Positions 44,439-53,353 of a stretch of DNA of 64,000 bases are shown here, piece after piece. The position numbers and the translations under genes are program-made. Source of the DNA: Bacteroidota bacterium (GTDB lineage Bacteria > Bacteroidota > Bacteroidia > UKL13-3); NCBI GenBank assembly GCA_013298895.1, contig JAAFJM010000014.1:1-64000 (forward strand). The letters are read 5' to 3'. The notes beneath the pieces were generated by a model. It saw nothing but the letters and a program-made list of their open reading frames with translations, did not search any database and was not told the DNA's origin. Positions within the stretch are counted from its first letter, which is position 1. Each line of letters begins with the position of its first letter.

Positions 44439-45716
44439 TTACAAAAACTCAAAACCAATATCTCTGCGAAAATATTTGCCATCGTAATTAATTTTATTGG
44501 CGTTAGCCAACGAAATATTTACTGCTTCGTTCACTGAATCACCAAACGAGGTAATTGCCAAAACCCTTCCTCCATTGGTAACTATTTCGTTATTTGAGTT
44601 TAACGAAGTGCCTGCGTGAAACAACAATGAATCGGCAACGTTTTCAAAACCTGTCATTACTTTGCCTTTTTCATAATCGCCCGGATAACCTGCCGAAACC
44701 ATCATTACGGTGGCAGTGGTTTTATCGCTAATTTTCAGGTCAATATTATGCAATTCGCCTTTGGCAGTAGCCACCATTAACTCCACAAAATCAGTTTCAA
44801 TTCGTGGTAAAACGGCTTCTGTTTCAGGGTCGCCCATGCGGCAATTGTACTCAATAACCATTGGCTCCTCACCTACTTTTATTAAACCAACAAAAATAAA
44901 ACCAACGTATTTTATGTTTTCGTTTTTTAAACCTTGAACAGTTGGTTCAATAATGTTATCAATAACTTTTTGCATAAAAGCATCGTTGGCAAAAGGTACA
45001 GGCGAAATTGCTCCCATTCCACCAGTGTTTAAACCCATTTCACCTTCGCCAATGCGTTTATAATCTTTTGCCGTTGGCAATATTTTATATGAATTGCCAT
45101 CGCTCAATACAAAAACCGAGAGTTCAATTCCGCTCAAAAACTCCTCAATAACTACTTTTGCGCTAGCAGCACCAAACTTTTTATCGTTAATCATTTGTTG
45201 CAATTCGTTGGTAGCTTCTTCTAAAGTTTGGCAAATCAATACTCCTTTACCAGCAGCTAAACCATCGGCTTTAAGCACAATTGGCATTTGTTGCGTTTTT
45301 AAATACTCCAACCCTTCTTCTAAATTTTGGCTGGTAAAAGTTTTATAGGCCGCGGTTGGAATATTGTTTTTATACATAAAAGCCTTGCTCCAATCTTTGC
45401 TAGCTTCCATGGTAGCACCCATTTTATCGGGCCCTACAAATAAAGTATTTTTTAAATTTTCGTTTTCTTCAAAATAATTGCGCAAGCCCAAAACCAATGG
45501 TTCCTCAGGACCCACAATTACTAAATCTATTTTATTTTCAATACTAAATTGACCAACAGCTGCAAAATCGTTAGGATTTATTTTTACATTTTGACCGAAT
45601 TGGGTTGTTCCCGCATTGCCAGGCATTATAAATAATTGTTTACATAACTTACTTTGAGCTAATTTATAAGCAAATGCATGTTCGCGTCCGCCAGAACCAA
45701 TTAATAAAATATTCAT
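44439..45716 (-). CDS. purD: Phosphoribosylamine-glycine ligase (GARS)
   Basis: This 425-residue ATP-grasp enzyme makes glycinamide ribonucleotide in purine synthesis. The N-terminus (MNILLIGSGGREHAFAYKL), VGPEEPLVLGL, LKADGLAAGKGVLIC, LNTGGMGAISPVP and EYNCRMGDPETEAVLPR are the family signatures. It starts at ATG 45716, with a TATATTTG box on the minus strand at 45728-45721. The length matches the family. Other purine genes are not in the window. Confidence 0.97.
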   Translation of the reverse strand: MNILLIGSGGREHAFAYKLAQSKLCKQLFIMPGNAGTTQFGQNVKINPNDFAAVGQFSIENKIDLVIVGPEEPLVLGLRNYFEENENLKNTLFVGPDKMGATMEASKDWSKAFMYKNNIPTAAYKTFTSQNLEEGLEYLKTQQMPIVLKADGLAAGKGVLICQTLEEATNELQQMINDKKFGAASAKVVIEEFLSGIELSVFVLSDGNSYKILPTAKDYKRIGEGEMGLNTGGMGAISPVPFANDAFMQKVIDNIIEPTVQGLKNENIKYVGFIFVGLIKVGEEPMVIEYNCRMGDPETEAVLPRIETDFVELMVATAKGELHNIDLKISDKTTATVMMVSAGYPGDYEKGKVMTGFENVADSLLFHAGTSLNSNNEIVTNGGRVLAITSFGDSVNEAVNISLANANKINYDGKYFRRDIGFEFL

Positions 45717-45867
45717 TGGGCAAATATACCAATTAAGGCAAGCAAAATTTACAAAACCTAATTGAGTTGATGAATATTAGTTAAGCTATTTTGTTTTAAA
45801 TAAAATTTGAAATTGCCACAAAAACAGATTTTTTTATTTAAACTTGCCTTCAATTAATCACAAAAAA

Positions 45868-47100
45868 ATGAAAAAAATATTTACCATTATTGCTGCTTTA
45901 GCAGTATTTACTAATTTAAGTGCACAAAGATACAAAGACAAAATTTTTACCGAAGTAGCCATGGATAGTGTTACTTATGGTTCAGCAAAGACATACACAG
46001 GTTCGCCACAAGAATTAAAAATGAACATTTTTCAACCAGTAGGCGATACTGCCACTAACAGACCTTTATTGGTTTTGGCTCATGGTGGTTCATTTATTGG
46101 TGGAAATAGGTATTTGCCTGATGTTACTTATTTATGTACAGAATTTGCAAAACGCGGTTATGTGTGTGTTTCAATCCAATACCGCTTAGGTGTTAATTTA
46201 CAAGAAATATTGTTAGACCCAACCCAAGCCGGCCCACAATTTTCGAATGCTGTTTGGCGCGGAACTTTAGATGGCAGAGCAGCTGTTAGGTATTTAAGAG
46301 CTAATGCTAACAATTACAAATTTAGCTTAGGTCAAGTATATGTAGGTGGAGTTTCGGCTGGTGGTGTATTAGGTTTACATTTAGCATTTTTAGATACTGA
46401 AGCAGAAGTTGGAAACTCAAATCCACCAATTGACACAACAAGCATTGGCGGTATAGAAGGCACAAGTGGAACACCAGGACAAAACTGGAAAGTAAAAGGT
46501 GTAATTAGTTTATGTGGTGCTTTAGGCGATGTAAATTGGATGAAAAACAATAAAAATGTTTCTATTTTTAGCGTACATGGTACAAAAGACCAAACTGTTC
46601 CTTACAAAACAGATTATTTTTATGCTCAAACTATTAAAGTTGCTCAGTTAAGCGGAAGTTTTGTGGTAGATTCAATGGCAAAAGTATTAGGAATGAAATC
46701 GGTGTTTTATACTTTCCAAGACGCGCCACATGTACCATTTAGTCCAGGAGTTGGAACAACAGCAAGTAGCACAGCTTACATGGATACAACCGAAGGTTTA
46801 TTAAGAGACTTTTTATTTGATGATATTAAAACATCAGGTGTTGGTGTAAATAATGTATTGGCTACTAGCGATGTAAGAGTTTATCCAAATCCAGCTAAAG
46901 AAAATGTTTCGATTGAAACTAGTAAAGGTAACAACAGTGTAATTACCATTTTAGACCTAAGTGGAAAAACAATTGAAACTGTTAATACTAGCAAAACAAT
47001 TACTGTTTTAAATACTAACAACTTAACTTCAGGAATTTATTTTATACAAATAACCAACGAGTTTGGTAGCATTACTAAAAAATTAGTTATTGAAAACTAA
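45868..47100 (+). CDS. Secreted alpha/beta hydrolase with T9SS sorting domain
   Basis: This 410-residue protein starts at ATG 45868 (MKKIFTIIAALAVFTNLSA), which begins a signal peptide; a TTG frame at 45844 would add eight unlikely residues. The hydrolase domain has LAHGGSFIGGN (oxyanion region), YVGGVSAGG with S163 as nucleophile, SVHGTKDQTVP and a histidine in DAPHVPFSP. It resembles secreted carboxylesterases. A C-terminal sorting domain begins at about residue 335 (RVYPNPAKENVSIET, ITILDLSGK, GIYFIQITNEFG). It should act outside the cell. The substrate is unknown. Confidence 0.88.
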   Translation: MKKIFTIIAALAVFTNLSAQRYKDKIFTEVAMDSVTYGSAKTYTGSPQELKMNIFQPVGDTATNRPLLVLAHGGSFIGGNRYLPDVTYLCTEFAKRGYVCVSIQYRLGVNLQEILLDPTQAGPQFSNAVWRGTLDGRAAVRYLRANANNYKFSLGQVYVGGVSAGGVLGLHLAFLDTEAEVGNSNPPIDTTSIGGIEGTSGTPGQNWKVKGVISLCGALGDVNWMKNNKNVSIFSVHGTKDQTVPYKTDYFYAQTIKVAQLSGSFVVDSMAKVLGMKSVFYTFQDAPHVPFSPGVGTTASSTAYMDTTEGLLRDFLFDDIKTSGVGVNNVLATSDVRVYPNPAKENVSIETSKGNNSVITILDLSGKTIETVNTSKTITVLNTNNLTSGIYFIQITNEFGSITKKLVIEN

Positions 47101-47122
47101 ATTTTAAACAACTAAAACCTTT

Positions 47123-47160
47123 AAAAAGCCGCTTTAGCTAAAAACTAAAGTGGCTTTTTT
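47123..47160 (+). terminator. Terminator after the esterase gene
   Basis: AAAAAGCCGCTTTAG and CTAAAGTGGCTTTTT form a stem with one G-T pair and a seven-base loop, followed by T. It follows the esterase stop by 22 bases. Confidence 0.88.
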
Positions 47161-47205
47161 ATTTATCATTAATATAGTTGGTCCTAACAAGTTAAAGCTA
47201 AATAT

Positions 47206-47521
47206 TTAGTTATCTGAAACATTTACTTTTGTGCTGCTGTAAGTAGAGTCGGTTTTTATAAACTGATAATTTTGCCATTTAATCTTAACTTTTGCTTCTG
47301 AAGTATTAGCAGTTTGGTACAGTCTTAGTTTTATAGGAAGTTTTTGATTTGGTGTTTGGAGCGCTGTATACTGACACTTCCTTGTAGGAAGGTAGGTAAT
47401 AATTACCAATTTCAGGCTTGCCAATATCTCCAATATTGACATTTGTTATAAGGCCTTTTTCTTCTTATTGAGCCAATGCATTCGAAGAAATAGATATGAA
47501 CAGGAATACTAAAAATTTCAT
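47206..47521 (-). pseudogene. Broken gene for a small secreted protein
   Basis: From ATG 47521, the minus strand reads a clear signal peptide (MKFLVFLFISISSNALAQ) and then a TAA stop. The same frame continues with EEKGLITNVNIGDIGKPEIG and NYYLPSYKEVSVYSAPNT. It then shifts at an A5 run near 47341. Removing one A restores KLPIKLRLYQTANTSEAKV and a natural end at 47206. A 78-codon frame (47206-47442) is only its out-of-frame part. I read it as a gene of about 104 codons inactivated by one nonsense and one frameshift change. The intact protein is not recognised. Confidence 0.72.
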
Positions 47522-47731
47522 GTGGTAAAAATAAGTGATTGGAATTGTTTTTTTTGAATGGGTTAAAACAATTTCATTTGATATAAAAGCAGGCATTATA
47601 AAAACATACAACATTTAAAAAACTTTGTACCTTGCCAATTTTCATCTACAAAAATCATATTAATTAAAAGTAAATGTAATCATTACCAATAAAAATGAAC
47701 TTACTTTCGCAATTCAAAATCCTTTATTTTC

Positions 47732-48373
47732 ATGTTAAAAAAACCTTTAGTATCTGTATTATTAGCCGTTTACAATACTCCATTTGAATTGGTAAAGCGC
47801 GCTATAAATTCGGTATTGAAACAAAACATGCAAGATTTTGAACTCATTATTATTGATGATGGAAGTGATAATCAATACCAGCATGAAATGGTTATTTACA
47901 CTTCTTTATTTCCATCCATTATCACTTATATTTATCATCCAAACTGCGGACAGGCTGAATCAATAAACCGTGGCATTATAAAAAGCAGCGGCCAATTCAT
48001 TACCATTATAGATGCCGATGACGAATTTAAACCCAATCACTTAAGAAGATGTTTGGAACAAATGCAATATGCTGATTTAATTGCATCAAATGCTCAAACC
48101 GTAGTTGATAAGGAAGCTGATTATTATATTCCTGATAGGTTAGATACATCGAAAGTAATACATGTAGATGATTGTATTTTGTTTGCAACGCTTTTTGGCA
48201 AAAGAGAAGTATTTGTAAACAATCCCTTTTATACTATGTATAGTGCTGATGCAAATTTTTATGAAAGAGTTTCGATTAAGTATCATGTCAAAAAGGTTGA
48301 TCTTCGCACTTATATCTATTATCGAAATATTCCCAATAGCACCTGTGCCAAATTAAAAAACAGTATTGAATAA
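47732..48373 (+). CDS. Glycosyltransferase family 2 protein
   Basis: This 213-residue GT-A protein has the family start VSVLLAVYNTPFELVKRAI, DDGSDN, CGQAESINRGI and the DxD-type IIDADDEF. It ends soon after the second domain (YRNIPNST), shorter than many family members but complete at the core. No membrane helix was seen. It is followed 20 bases downstream by a second glycosyltransferase-like gene. A TACTTTCG box at 47702-47709 may be the -7 element. The acceptor is unknown. Confidence 0.9.
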   Translation: MLKKPLVSVLLAVYNTPFELVKRAINSVLKQNMQDFELIIIDDGSDNQYQHEMVIYTSLFPSIITYIYHPNCGQAESINRGIIKSSGQFITIIDADDEFKPNHLRRCLEQMQYADLIASNAQTVVDKEADYYIPDRLDTSKVIHVDDCILFATLFGKREVFVNNPFYTMYSADANFYERVSIKYHVKKVDLRTYIYYRNIPNSTCAKLKNSIE

Positions 48374-48393
48374 GCTTAATAAACTAAATACAA

Positions 48394-49134
48394 ATGTATA
48401 AACAATATATTTTTGCTTGTCTTTTTACTGGTGTTTACGATGTGAACCGTTCGGGAATATTACCCAATGATGATTATTTGTTAATTGAAAAATGGGCAAA
48501 TTCCATTACTGCTTTAAAACTTCATGGTATTATTTTCCATAATAGCTTTTCAGCTGAAACGGTGGCCAAATACAGTAATGAGTTTATTTCTTTTCAAGAG
48601 GTAACATATAATCCAAATTACAACTTAAGTGTATATAGGTATTTTGTTTATTTGGATTTTTTAATGAAAAATCACCACGAAATTGAATCGCTTTTTATAA
48701 CTGATAGTACTGATGTAGAAGTGGTAATTAATCCTTTTGAGCAGCCATTGTTTAAAAATAATCCCACTGCACTATTTTGTGGCGATGAACCAACTACTTT
48801 AAATAATGAATGGATGATGCAACATTCAACCCATTTTAGAAATCAAATAACAGCATTTGCAGCATATGAAGAAAAATTTGCTAATGATACTTTACTCAAT
48901 TGCGGAATTATAGGTGGAACCATAACTACCATGACAGCTTTGCTGAATGAATTGGTGAATTTTCATAGCCATTTTAACAAAAATAATAAGACAGCTTATA
49001 CAGGGGATATGGGTGCATTAAATTACATAGCTCGCAATCAATTTAACAATCAGTTAATTCATGGAGCTCCAGTAAATACTTTATTTAAAGGATATGAAAG
49101 TGATAACAATAGTTGCTGGTTTAGACATAAATAA
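48394..49134 (+). CDS. Putative GT-A-type glycosyltransferase
   Basis: This 246-residue protein has the central pattern SLFITDSTDVEVVINPF, which resembles the metal-binding DxD segment of glycosyltransferases (LTDxRDVxxxxNPF). CGIIGG and YTGDMGALNYI are further features of this fold. The N-terminus is soluble. It follows a GT2 gene and the two probably act together on a cell-surface glycan. The family is a weak match by eye. The gene ends 17 bases before the repeat array. Confidence 0.6.
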   Translation: MYKQYIFACLFTGVYDVNRSGILPNDDYLLIEKWANSITALKLHGIIFHNSFSAETVAKYSNEFISFQEVTYNPNYNLSVYRYFVYLDFLMKNHHEIESLFITDSTDVEVVINPFEQPLFKNNPTALFCGDEPTTLNNEWMMQHSTHFRNQITAFAAYEEKFANDTLLNCGIIGGTITTMTALLNELVNFHSHFNKNNKTAYTGDMGALNYIARNQFNNQLIHGAPVNTLFKGYESDNNSCWFRHK

Positions 49135-49150
49135 CAATTTATTTATTCTT

Positions 49151-49776
49151 AGAATGGGTTGAAACCCATTTCAATTGATTTATAAGGCAAATTATTTTTT
49201 AAGGGCTAAAGCCCATTGTTTGAGGATGATAAAATGTTTGAATCAATTGGAATGGCATTTATGCCATTTTCTTTTTAGAATGGGTTAAAACCCATTTCAA
49301 TTGATTTATAAGGCAAAATGTTTTTTTAAGGGCTGAAGCCCATTTTTTGAGGATGATAAAATGTATGAATCAATTGGAATGGTATTTATGCCATTTTCTT
49401 TTTAGAATGGGTTAAAACCCATTTCAATTGATTTATAAGGCAAATTATTTTCTAAGGGCTGAAGCCCATTGTTTGAGGATGATAAAATATATGAATCAAT
49501 TGGAATGGCATTTATGCCATTTTCTTTTTAGAATGGGTTAAAACCCATTTCAATTGATTTATAAGGCAACATGTTTTTTTAAGGGCTGAAGCCCATTGTT
49601 TGAGGATTATAAAATGTATGAATCAATTGGAATGGTATTTATGCCATTTTCTTTTTAGAATGGGTTAAAACCCATTTCAATTGATTTATAAGGCAAATTA
49701 TTTTTTAAGGGCTAAAGCCCATTGTTTGAGGATGATAAAATGTATGAATCAATTGGAATGGTATTTATGCCATTTT
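49151..49776. repeat. REP-like tandem array, five units of about 126.5 bp
   Basis: Units start with AGAATGGGTT at 49151, 49277, 49404, 49530 and 49657. Each contains three palindromes in order: AATGGGTT-N2-AACCCATT, GGGCT-N2-AGCCC and AATGGCAT-N2-ATGCCATT (the last sometimes GGT for GGC). TCAATTGATT and AATCAATTGG flank the middle palindrome and are complementary to each other, so the whole unit can fold as three hairpins around one stem. Units 1, 3 and 5 share AAATTATTTT, while 2 and 4 share a longer T run after ATG, so the array seems to have grown in pairs. It ends 28 bases before the transposase gene. Confidence 0.92.
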
Positions 49777-49803
49777 GAAAGGAAAGTAGATTTAATAAAT
49801 TAG

Positions 49804-50241
49804 TTATTCTTTAAATTTTTGAAATCCATTTTTCGAAATAAATTCATCAAATTCTTGATTTAATGTATTATAGAGGTGATGTTCTTCTTGGTTTTTAATA
49901 TAATTTCTTACTGTTTCAATCATAGATTCAGAAACTGAAACTGCATAATATTCATCTTGCCATTCAAATTTCTGTTCTGTTATTAAGTGTTTGTTTATCC
50001 AAAAGGATGATTCGCCTTTTATCAATTGTATTATTTGCTGTATTGTTTGGTTACTGTTCATTGAAACTAAGCAATGACAATGGTCACTATATCCATTTAC
50101 ATAGTCAATAAAAATACCTTTTTTATGAGCATTTTCTTTAATGTGGTTCCATACTTTTTGTCTAATTTCTTTGCTATTTAATAGTGGAACTCTATTTTTA
50201 GTACTCCAAACAAAATGGATATAAACCTTAATAAATGGCAT
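49804..50241 (-). CDS. IS200/REP-type Y1 transposase (RAYT)
   Basis: This 145-residue protein is a single Y1 HUH transposase domain. The HUH pair is H54 and H56 in YSDHCHCLVSM, and the catalytic tyrosine is most likely Y114 in RNYIKNQEEHH. YIHFVWSTKNR at the N-terminus and FEWQDEYYAVSVSES are typical of REP-associated members. No accessory tnpB is nearby, and the gene sits between repeats on both sides. It may process the repeats as single-stranded hairpins. It reads complete, with ATG 50241, so it may be active. Confidence 0.92.
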   Translation of the reverse strand: MPFIKVYIHFVWSTKNRVPLLNSKEIRQKVWNHIKENAHKKGIFIDYVNGYSDHCHCLVSMNSNQTIQQIIQLIKGESSFWINKHLITEQKFEWQDEYYAVSVSESMIETVRNYIKNQEEHHLYNTLNQEFDEFISKNGFQKFKE

Positions 50242-50301
50242 AATAAGTTTACTGGTGTTTTTTCAATTGCAATATATTTATTTTTTAAAATCTTTCTTTT
50301 T

Positions 50302-50515
50302 AGAATGGGTTAAAACCCATTTCAATTGAATGAAAAGGCAAAATGTTTTTAAGGGCTGAAGCCCATTTTTAAAGATTATAAAATGTTTGAATCAATTGTA
50401 TGCCAATTCCTTTTTACATGGTTAAAACCCATTCCAATTGATTTATAAGACAAATTATTTTTTAAGGTATAAAGCCCAATTTTTTTGAAAATTATAAAAT
50501 GTATGTATCAATTAT
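50302..50515. repeat. Two decayed units of the REP-like array on the other side of the transposase gene
   Basis: Unit 6 begins at 50302 with AGAATGGGTT and keeps the first two palindromes but loses most of the third. Unit 7 starts near 50416 with ACATGGTTAAAACCC and is changed at many sites (AAGGTATAAAGCCC). Both point the same way as the five units at 49151-49776. In the gene-free gap 50242-50712 around them I found nothing else supported. Confidence 0.85.
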
Positions 50516-50712
50516 ATTGACACAGCACTTCCAATTATAATTATTTATCTTTGATTATTGGATTGTTAACTTTCAGGCTAAAACTTTGGAAATAAAAATA
50601 AAATCATATCATTGCGCTTATAGCTAAAATCAAAACAGCAAATGAATTCAAATAGTATTGGTAATAACTTTTGCATCTTTTTTAGTTTAATTCAATTCGT
50701 AAATCAATATTA

Positions 50713-51735
50713 ATGGCAATGTTAGCAGGTCTTAGGTTTATTGTAAACACTTCATTGCTCAAAAATAATAAGAGTGGTGAGGAACATGAACTGACGCTTT
50801 CAAGTGGTAAAACACCTCTGCTTTTATATAAACCTGCAAAAAAAGAAAAAGGACTCATTATTTCTCTTACAGGCTTTTCTATGCATGGCTATCAAGATAA
50901 ACGCATAGCAGTAGTGAACAATACCTTTGTAAAATTAGGTTACCGTGTAATAACGCCCCAAATAAATACCATTGATGCCTTATTGATTCATCCATCAGGT
51001 ATTGATGAAGTGAAAGAAGTTTTTAATCAAATTAGGGGAGATTCATTTTTGAACCCAAACAAGTTTCGTCCTGCTGTTTTTGCTCCTTCTTTTACTGCTG
51101 GCATAGCAGCTTTGGCAATTACTGAAATGCCTGTAAACAGTGTTTCTTCTTTTTGTTTAATAGGAGGTTTTTGTGATTTTGAATCTACCATTCAGTTTGC
51201 TTTAACCAACGAAAAAAATGTAGATGATTATGGCATGCATGTTTTAATGAAAAACTTTTTGAAATATGAAGTTGGAAATAATCCTGCATTAGAAGCATTA
51301 GTTCATACAGCCTTAGCAGATAATGGCTTAAAAAGACAAGTGCCTTTGCTGCCAAACTTACTTGCACAAACCGATGAAGCTACTGTTGAATTGTATAACA
51401 AAATTAAATTTAACACTGAATACAGAAGTGAGTTAATTATGCGTGCTTGGACAAAAATTCCTGATTTTGCTATTTGGAAAGACCGACTTGATTTGTCGAA
51501 ACATGCGTATAAAATTTCTTGCCCTGTTACCATTATTCATGGAAAAGACGATAATGTAATACCTTCTGCTCAGTCTATATTATTATATTCATTATTGAAA
51601 GACAAAAACCCAAAAGTGTATTTAGAAGTATCTAATTTACTGGACCACGGAGATATGAAAGTTGGGTTTAAAATTGTTAGTGAGATTACCAGTTTGGCGA
51701 AGGCTTTTAATTATTTTATGGATCATATTAAATAA
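50713..51735 (+). CDS. Alpha/beta hydrolase fold protein
   Basis: This 340-residue protein has LLLYKPAKKEKGLIISLTGFS (strand and oxyanion region), an altered nucleophile elbow in VFAPSFTAGIAAL, and TIIHGKDDNVIPSAQ with the acid and a histidine in LLDHGDMK. The elbow is PSFTAG rather than GxSxG, so the nucleophile is weakly supported. No signal peptide was seen. It is next to the repeat array but unrelated to it. The substrate is unknown. Confidence 0.78.
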   Translation: MAMLAGLRFIVNTSLLKNNKSGEEHELTLSSGKTPLLLYKPAKKEKGLIISLTGFSMHGYQDKRIAVVNNTFVKLGYRVITPQINTIDALLIHPSGIDEVKEVFNQIRGDSFLNPNKFRPAVFAPSFTAGIAALAITEMPVNSVSSFCLIGGFCDFESTIQFALTNEKNVDDYGMHVLMKNFLKYEVGNNPALEALVHTALADNGLKRQVPLLPNLLAQTDEATVELYNKIKFNTEYRSELIMRAWTKIPDFAIWKDRLDLSKHAYKISCPVTIIHGKDDNVIPSAQSILLYSLLKDKNPKVYLEVSNLLDHGDMKVGFKIVSEITSLAKAFNYFMDHIK

Positions 51736-51914
51736 ATGAAAAGGCAATTTTAATTAAGCGCAAAATTGCCAATAAAGAAAATGTAAATGTGAAAAAAATT
51801 AAAGGCAGGAAAGTGAGTTAGGATTGTTTAATTGTTGTCTCGATAAATCGGGAGCTAAATTGTTGAATTGTTGGATTGCCTATTGCTTATGATCAATTGC
51901 CCATTACCTATTAA

Positions 51915-51952
51915 AAAAAAGCCCGAAATCACATTTGATTTCAGGCTTTTTT
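51915..51952. terminator. Bidirectional terminator between hydrolase and gcvT
   Basis: A stem built on AAAGCCCGAAATCA / TGATTTCAGGCTTT with a CATT loop has A and T runs at both ends. It lies between the convergent hydrolase and gcvT genes and can serve both. Confidence 0.88.
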
Positions 51953-51967
51953 GTTTTAAATTATATC

Positions 51968-53044
51968 CTACAAAAATGGAATTTTTACCACTTTCGCTTT
52001 AATCATTTTTTCGCGAATTTCAATGAAAATTTCTGAATCAACTTTGCTATGCGAAGCTGCTACATAACCCATACCAATAGCTTTGTTTAAGCTTGGCGAT
52101 TGAGTTCCTGAAGTTACTTCACCAATGGTATTTCCTTCAGCATCTTTAATCATGTAATGTTGGCGAGGAATACCACGGTCAATTAATTCGAAACCAACCA
52201 ATTTTTTAGTAGCACCATTTTCTTTAATAGCTTTGTGGTGTTCGCTCATTATAAATGGTTTGGTAAATTTGGTAATCCAACCTAAACCTGCTTCAATTGG
52301 GCTAGTTTCATCGTTGATATCGTTACCATACAAACAAAAACCTTTTTCTAAACGTAAGGTATCGCGCGCACCTAAACCAACTGGAATGATATCAAACTCT
52401 TTTCCTGCTTCAAAAATGGCATCCCACATTTTTTTAGCATCTTTATTCCAAACATAAATTTCAAATCCACCGGCACCAGTATAACCAGTGTTTGAAATAA
52501 TTACATCATCGCAGCCTGCCATAGTACCACCACAAAAAGTGTAATATTCCATGGCGCTTAAGTTTACATCAGTTAGTTTTTGTAAAGCCTTAATAGCATT
52601 AGGACCTTGAACTGCAAATAAACTCATGTCATCGCTCATGTTTTTCATTTCTACACCAAAAGTATTGTGTTGGCTTATCCAATTCCAATCTTTTTCAATG
52701 TTTGATGCATTCACTACTAAATAATACTCATCGGCACTCCAACGGTATACCAATAAATCATCTACAATACCACCTTTATCGTTTGGTAAGCAGCTGTATT
52801 GCACCTTTCCATCAGTTAATTTTGAAGCATCGTTGCTGGTAACTAATTGAATTAATTCAAGTGCTTTTTCGCCTTTAAGCATAAACTCGCCCATGTGGCT
52901 AACATCAAACACACCTACCGAATTGCGAACGGCTAAATGTTCTTGAATTAAATTGGTGTATAGTACAGGCATGTTATAACCTGCAAATTCAATCATTTTT
53001 GCACCTAAGGCAGCATGCAAATCATTTAAAGCAACGTGTTTCAT
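51968..53044 (-). CDS. gcvT: Aminomethyltransferase, glycine cleavage T protein
   Basis: This 358-residue enzyme uses tetrahydrofolate to take the methylene group from glycine in the cleavage system. [51 protein letters not shown] and [13 protein letters not shown] follow the GcvT order, and the length is standard. A TACTTTCG box on the minus strand (53084-53077) may be its -7 element. The other glycine cleavage genes are not in the window. Confidence 0.96.
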   Translation of the reverse strand: MKHVALNDLHAALGAKMIEFAGYNMPVLYTNLIQEHLAVRNSVGVFDVSHMGEFMLKGEKALELIQLVTSNDASKLTDGKVQYSCLPNDKGGIVDDLLVYRWSADEYYLVVNASNIEKDWNWISQHNTFGVEMKNMSDDMSLFAVQGPNAIKALQKLTDVNLSAMEYYTFCGGTMAGCDDVIISNTGYTGAGGFEIYVWNKDAKKMWDAIFEAGKEFDIIPVGLGARDTLRLEKGFCLYGNDINDETSPIEAGLGWITKFTKPFIMSEHHKAIKENGATKKLVGFELIDRGIPRQHYMIKDAEGNTIGEVTSGTQSPSLNKAIGMGYVAASHSKVDSEIFIEIREKMIKAKVVKIPFL

Positions 53045-53107
53045 TAGTTAAAATATTATTTTAGTTTTTATAAAGGCGAAAGTAATATAATACTTTAAAA
53101 AATTGCC

Positions 53108-53353
53108 ATGTTGTAAATTTGATAAATATGAGTTTTAGGTTGGTTGGTTAAGTTAATGGAGTTGATTGGTTGATTGAGGTAGTTGGTTTGAAAGTTAGAA
53201 AGATTAGAAAGTTGATTGGGTTGGTTGGTTAATAGAGTTGATTGGTTGATTGAGGTAGTTGGTTTGAAAGTTAGAAAGATTAGAAAGTTGATTGGGTTGG
53301 TTGGTTAATGGAGTTGATGGGTTGATTGAGTTAATTTAGTTGATTTAATAAAA
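53108..53353 (-). promoter_or_regulatory. G-free stretch of minus-strand transcript, candidate Rho-utilisation site
   Basis: There is no C on the plus strand for 246 bases, so the minus-strand RNA downstream of the lipoprotein gene contains no G, and is C-rich in blocks such as CAACCAACC. C-rich, G-poor unstructured RNA is the classical Rho-binding state. It lies between the lipoprotein gene and gcvT, both on the minus strand, where I see no hairpin terminator. The function is inferred. Confidence 0.4.
53139..53338. repeat. Tandem repeat of 76 bp, about two and a half copies
   Basis: Copies start at 53159, 53235 and 53311, each with GAGTTGATTGGTTGATTGAG (the third changed), with parts before and after. 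Copies one and two differ at one base near their ends. The sequence is made of G, T and A only. It accounts for most of this 300-base gene-free gap. Confidence 0.85.

Larger units (their letters stand above)
49151..50515. mobile_element. REP-like repeats plus IS200-type transposase (REPtron-like element)
   Basis: Five well-kept repeats lie on one side of the single transposase gene and two decayed ones on the other, all in the same orientation. This gene-plus-repeat layout is that of REP-associated tyrosine transposases in other bacteria. The gene was probably inserted in, or founded, the array. There are no target-site duplications or terminal repeats that would mark a classical insertion sequence. 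Confidence 0.7.

Noticed and set aside
47206-47442. 78-codon frame as an intact gene
   Set aside because: It reads only the shifted part of a longer broken gene. Its first residues come from the wrong frame of the same DNA.
49151-49776. CRISPR array
   Set aside because: The repeated unit fills the whole period of about 126 bases. There are no variable spacers of equal length and no cas genes nearby.
49804-50241. Classical insertion sequence with terminal inverted repeats
   Set aside because: The Y1 family does not use them, no target duplication is seen, and the repeats on each side belong to the array.
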